From Polaromonas sp. (GTDB lineage Bacteria; Pseudomonadota; Gammaproteobacteria; Burkholderiales; Burkholderiaceae_C), in the NCBI GenBank assembly GCA_028292345.1, contig JAQGMN010000400.1, positions 1 to 6,330 of the forward strand: a stretch of DNA of 6,330 nt, read 5' to 3'. The stretch's first letter is position 1. The number at the start of each line of letters is the position of its first letter. Below are positions 5,427-6,330 of the stretch, in pieces. The position numbers were made by a program, and so were the translations under genes. The notes below the pieces were generated by a model that saw nothing but the letters and a program-made list of their open reading frames with translations, had not been told where the DNA came from and ran no database searches.

Positions 5427-6330
5427 ATGAAACTGCAGCTTACCCTGCGCAAGCGACTGGTCCTGCTGGTGGTGTCCGCCATGGTGCCGCTCCTGGGACT
5501 GTCGGTCTTCAATGCCGAAGTGGATTCCGCCGCAGCGATCAGCCGGGCCACTGACAACCTGAATTTTGCCGTCTCGCTGGCGGTTTCGAACCAGCAGCAG
5601 GTCACCGAAACCGCGCACCAGGTCTTGATCGCCATGACGCACCTGCCCGGCATCCGCGAGGGCAACAACACGCACTGCGACCGGCACCTGAAGGAACTCA
5701 CGCGGCAGTTGCCCAGCTATGCCAATCTTGGGATCGCCAGCGCGCAGGGCCATGTGCTTTGCAGCGGCGTGGCGGGAAGCCCGCCGGTGTATGTGGGGGA
5801 TCGCTCGTATTTCCGTGACGCTGTCGCCAGCCGGGACTTTGTCGCCGGCGAATACATTCTCGGCCGCATGTCGGGAAAGCCTTCCGTCGCGTTTGCCCTG
5901 CCGATGCTCGATGCCAAGGGCTCTGTTTCTTTTGTTGCCTTTGCTGCATTCGACCTGGCCAGGATGGCGGCCTCCCTGGCCGCCGTCCAGCTGCCCGCCG
6001 GCGCTGGGCTGGGCATTCACGACCGCCATGGAACCCTGCTTGCCGCAAGCCCCGGTTTGCCGCTTCAGGTCGGGCAGAAAGCTGCCAGCCCGGTGATGCA
6101 GGAAGCGGTGAGAACCCGGAGCGCATCGGTGCGCGAGGGGCCAGACAAGACGGGCCAGCAGCGCTTGTGGGTGTACAGGCCCACCAGTCCGGATGCGCTG
6201 ACTGCATTTGTCGTGGCGGTCAGCATGGACCGGCGCCTGGTTGTCGGTCCCAGCCAGGACAAACTCTGGCTGGAACTGGCCGGGCTGGCGCTGGTGGCGC
6301 TTTTGGGCGGATGGCTGGCCTGGGTACTGG
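5427..6330 (+). CDS. Membrane sensor protein with periplasmic Cache-like domain, 3' end missing
   Basis: The frame is open from ATG 5427 to the window end, giving 301 residues. The N-terminus has a basic stretch then a transmembrane helix (about 11-29), a large presumed periplasmic domain (about 31-278) and a second helix at about 280-301, where the window stops. The block DRSYFRDAVASRDF (125-138) followed by GEYILGRMSGKPSVAFALPM is typical of double-Cache ligand-binding domains. Residues C84 and C112 lie in the membrane-distal half and could form a disulfide. Such proteins continue with a linker and then histidine kinase, PAS or GGDEF modules; which one cannot be seen here. With a single-domain receiver gene just upstream, a (hybrid) histidine kinase is the likeliest. 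An in-frame stop lies at 5397-5399; between it and the ATG only TTG 5421 could be another start. No strong ribosome binding site is visible. Confidence 0.85.
   Translation, partial: MKLQLTLRKRLVLLVVSAMVPLLGLSVFNAEVDSAAAISRATDNLNFAVSLAVSNQQQVTETAHQVLIAMTHLPGIREGNNTHCDRHLKELTRQLPSYANLGIASAQGHVLCSGVAGSPPVYVGDRSYFRDAVASRDFVAGEYILGRMSGKPSVAFALPMLDAKGSVSFVAFAAFDLARMAASLAAVQLPAGAGLGIHDRHGTLLAASPGLPLQVGQKAASPVMQEAVRTRSASVREGPDKTGQQRLWVYRPTSPDALTAFVVAVSMDRRLVVGPSQDKLWLELAGLALVALLGGWLAWVL

Noticed and set aside
5292..6029. Minus-strand open frame of 245 codons opposite the sensor gene
   Set aside because: Composition is His/Gln/Arg/Gly-rich and the plus strand encodes a recognisable Cache-like sensor over the same bases.

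Overview
The window is GC-rich (about 65% by eye in the genes) chromosomal DNA from a betaproteobacterium. GlyS residues, the glyS / gmhB / acyltransferase / YgjP-like peptidase order and the style of a short dispersed repeat point to Burkholderiales, most likely Comamonadaceae (Polaromonas/Rhodoferax-like). The genus is an inference from remembered family features, not from a search. All six genes are on the + strand, and the first and last are cut by the window edges.

Region 1 (1-4818) reads as one compact housekeeping run. It holds the 3' part of glyS (glycyl-tRNA synthetase beta chain), a small three-helix membrane protein of unknown function 7 nt later, gmhB (heptose bisphosphate phosphatase for LPS core precursors) 10 nt later, a 128-nt gap with a repeat copy and inverted repeats, a PlsC-type acyltransferase, and 11 nt later a YgjP/DUF45-type zinc metallopeptidase with a strong ribosome binding site and a GTG start. 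Several products concern the envelope (LPS heptose, phospholipid acylation, a membrane protein), but no functional link to glyS follows from that.

Region 2 (4819-6330) begins with an 88-nt very AT-rich leader (about 24% GC), probably a promoter region. It is followed by a stand-alone CheY/Rcp1-like receiver protein and, 67 nt later, the N-terminal part of a membrane sensor with a periplasmic Cache-like domain. These two look like a signalling pair. The sensor output domain lies beyond the window.

The most interesting non-gene signal is a pair of diverged, oppositely oriented copies of a short repeat. One begins inside the last codons of gmhB and supplies its stop codon. The other lies in frame inside the linker of the metallopeptidase gene and is apparently translated. 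A second oddity is a roughly 130-bp AT-rich patch with atypical codons inside glyS. I see no CRISPR array, tRNA, rRNA, transposase, phage gene or clear new multi-gene system.
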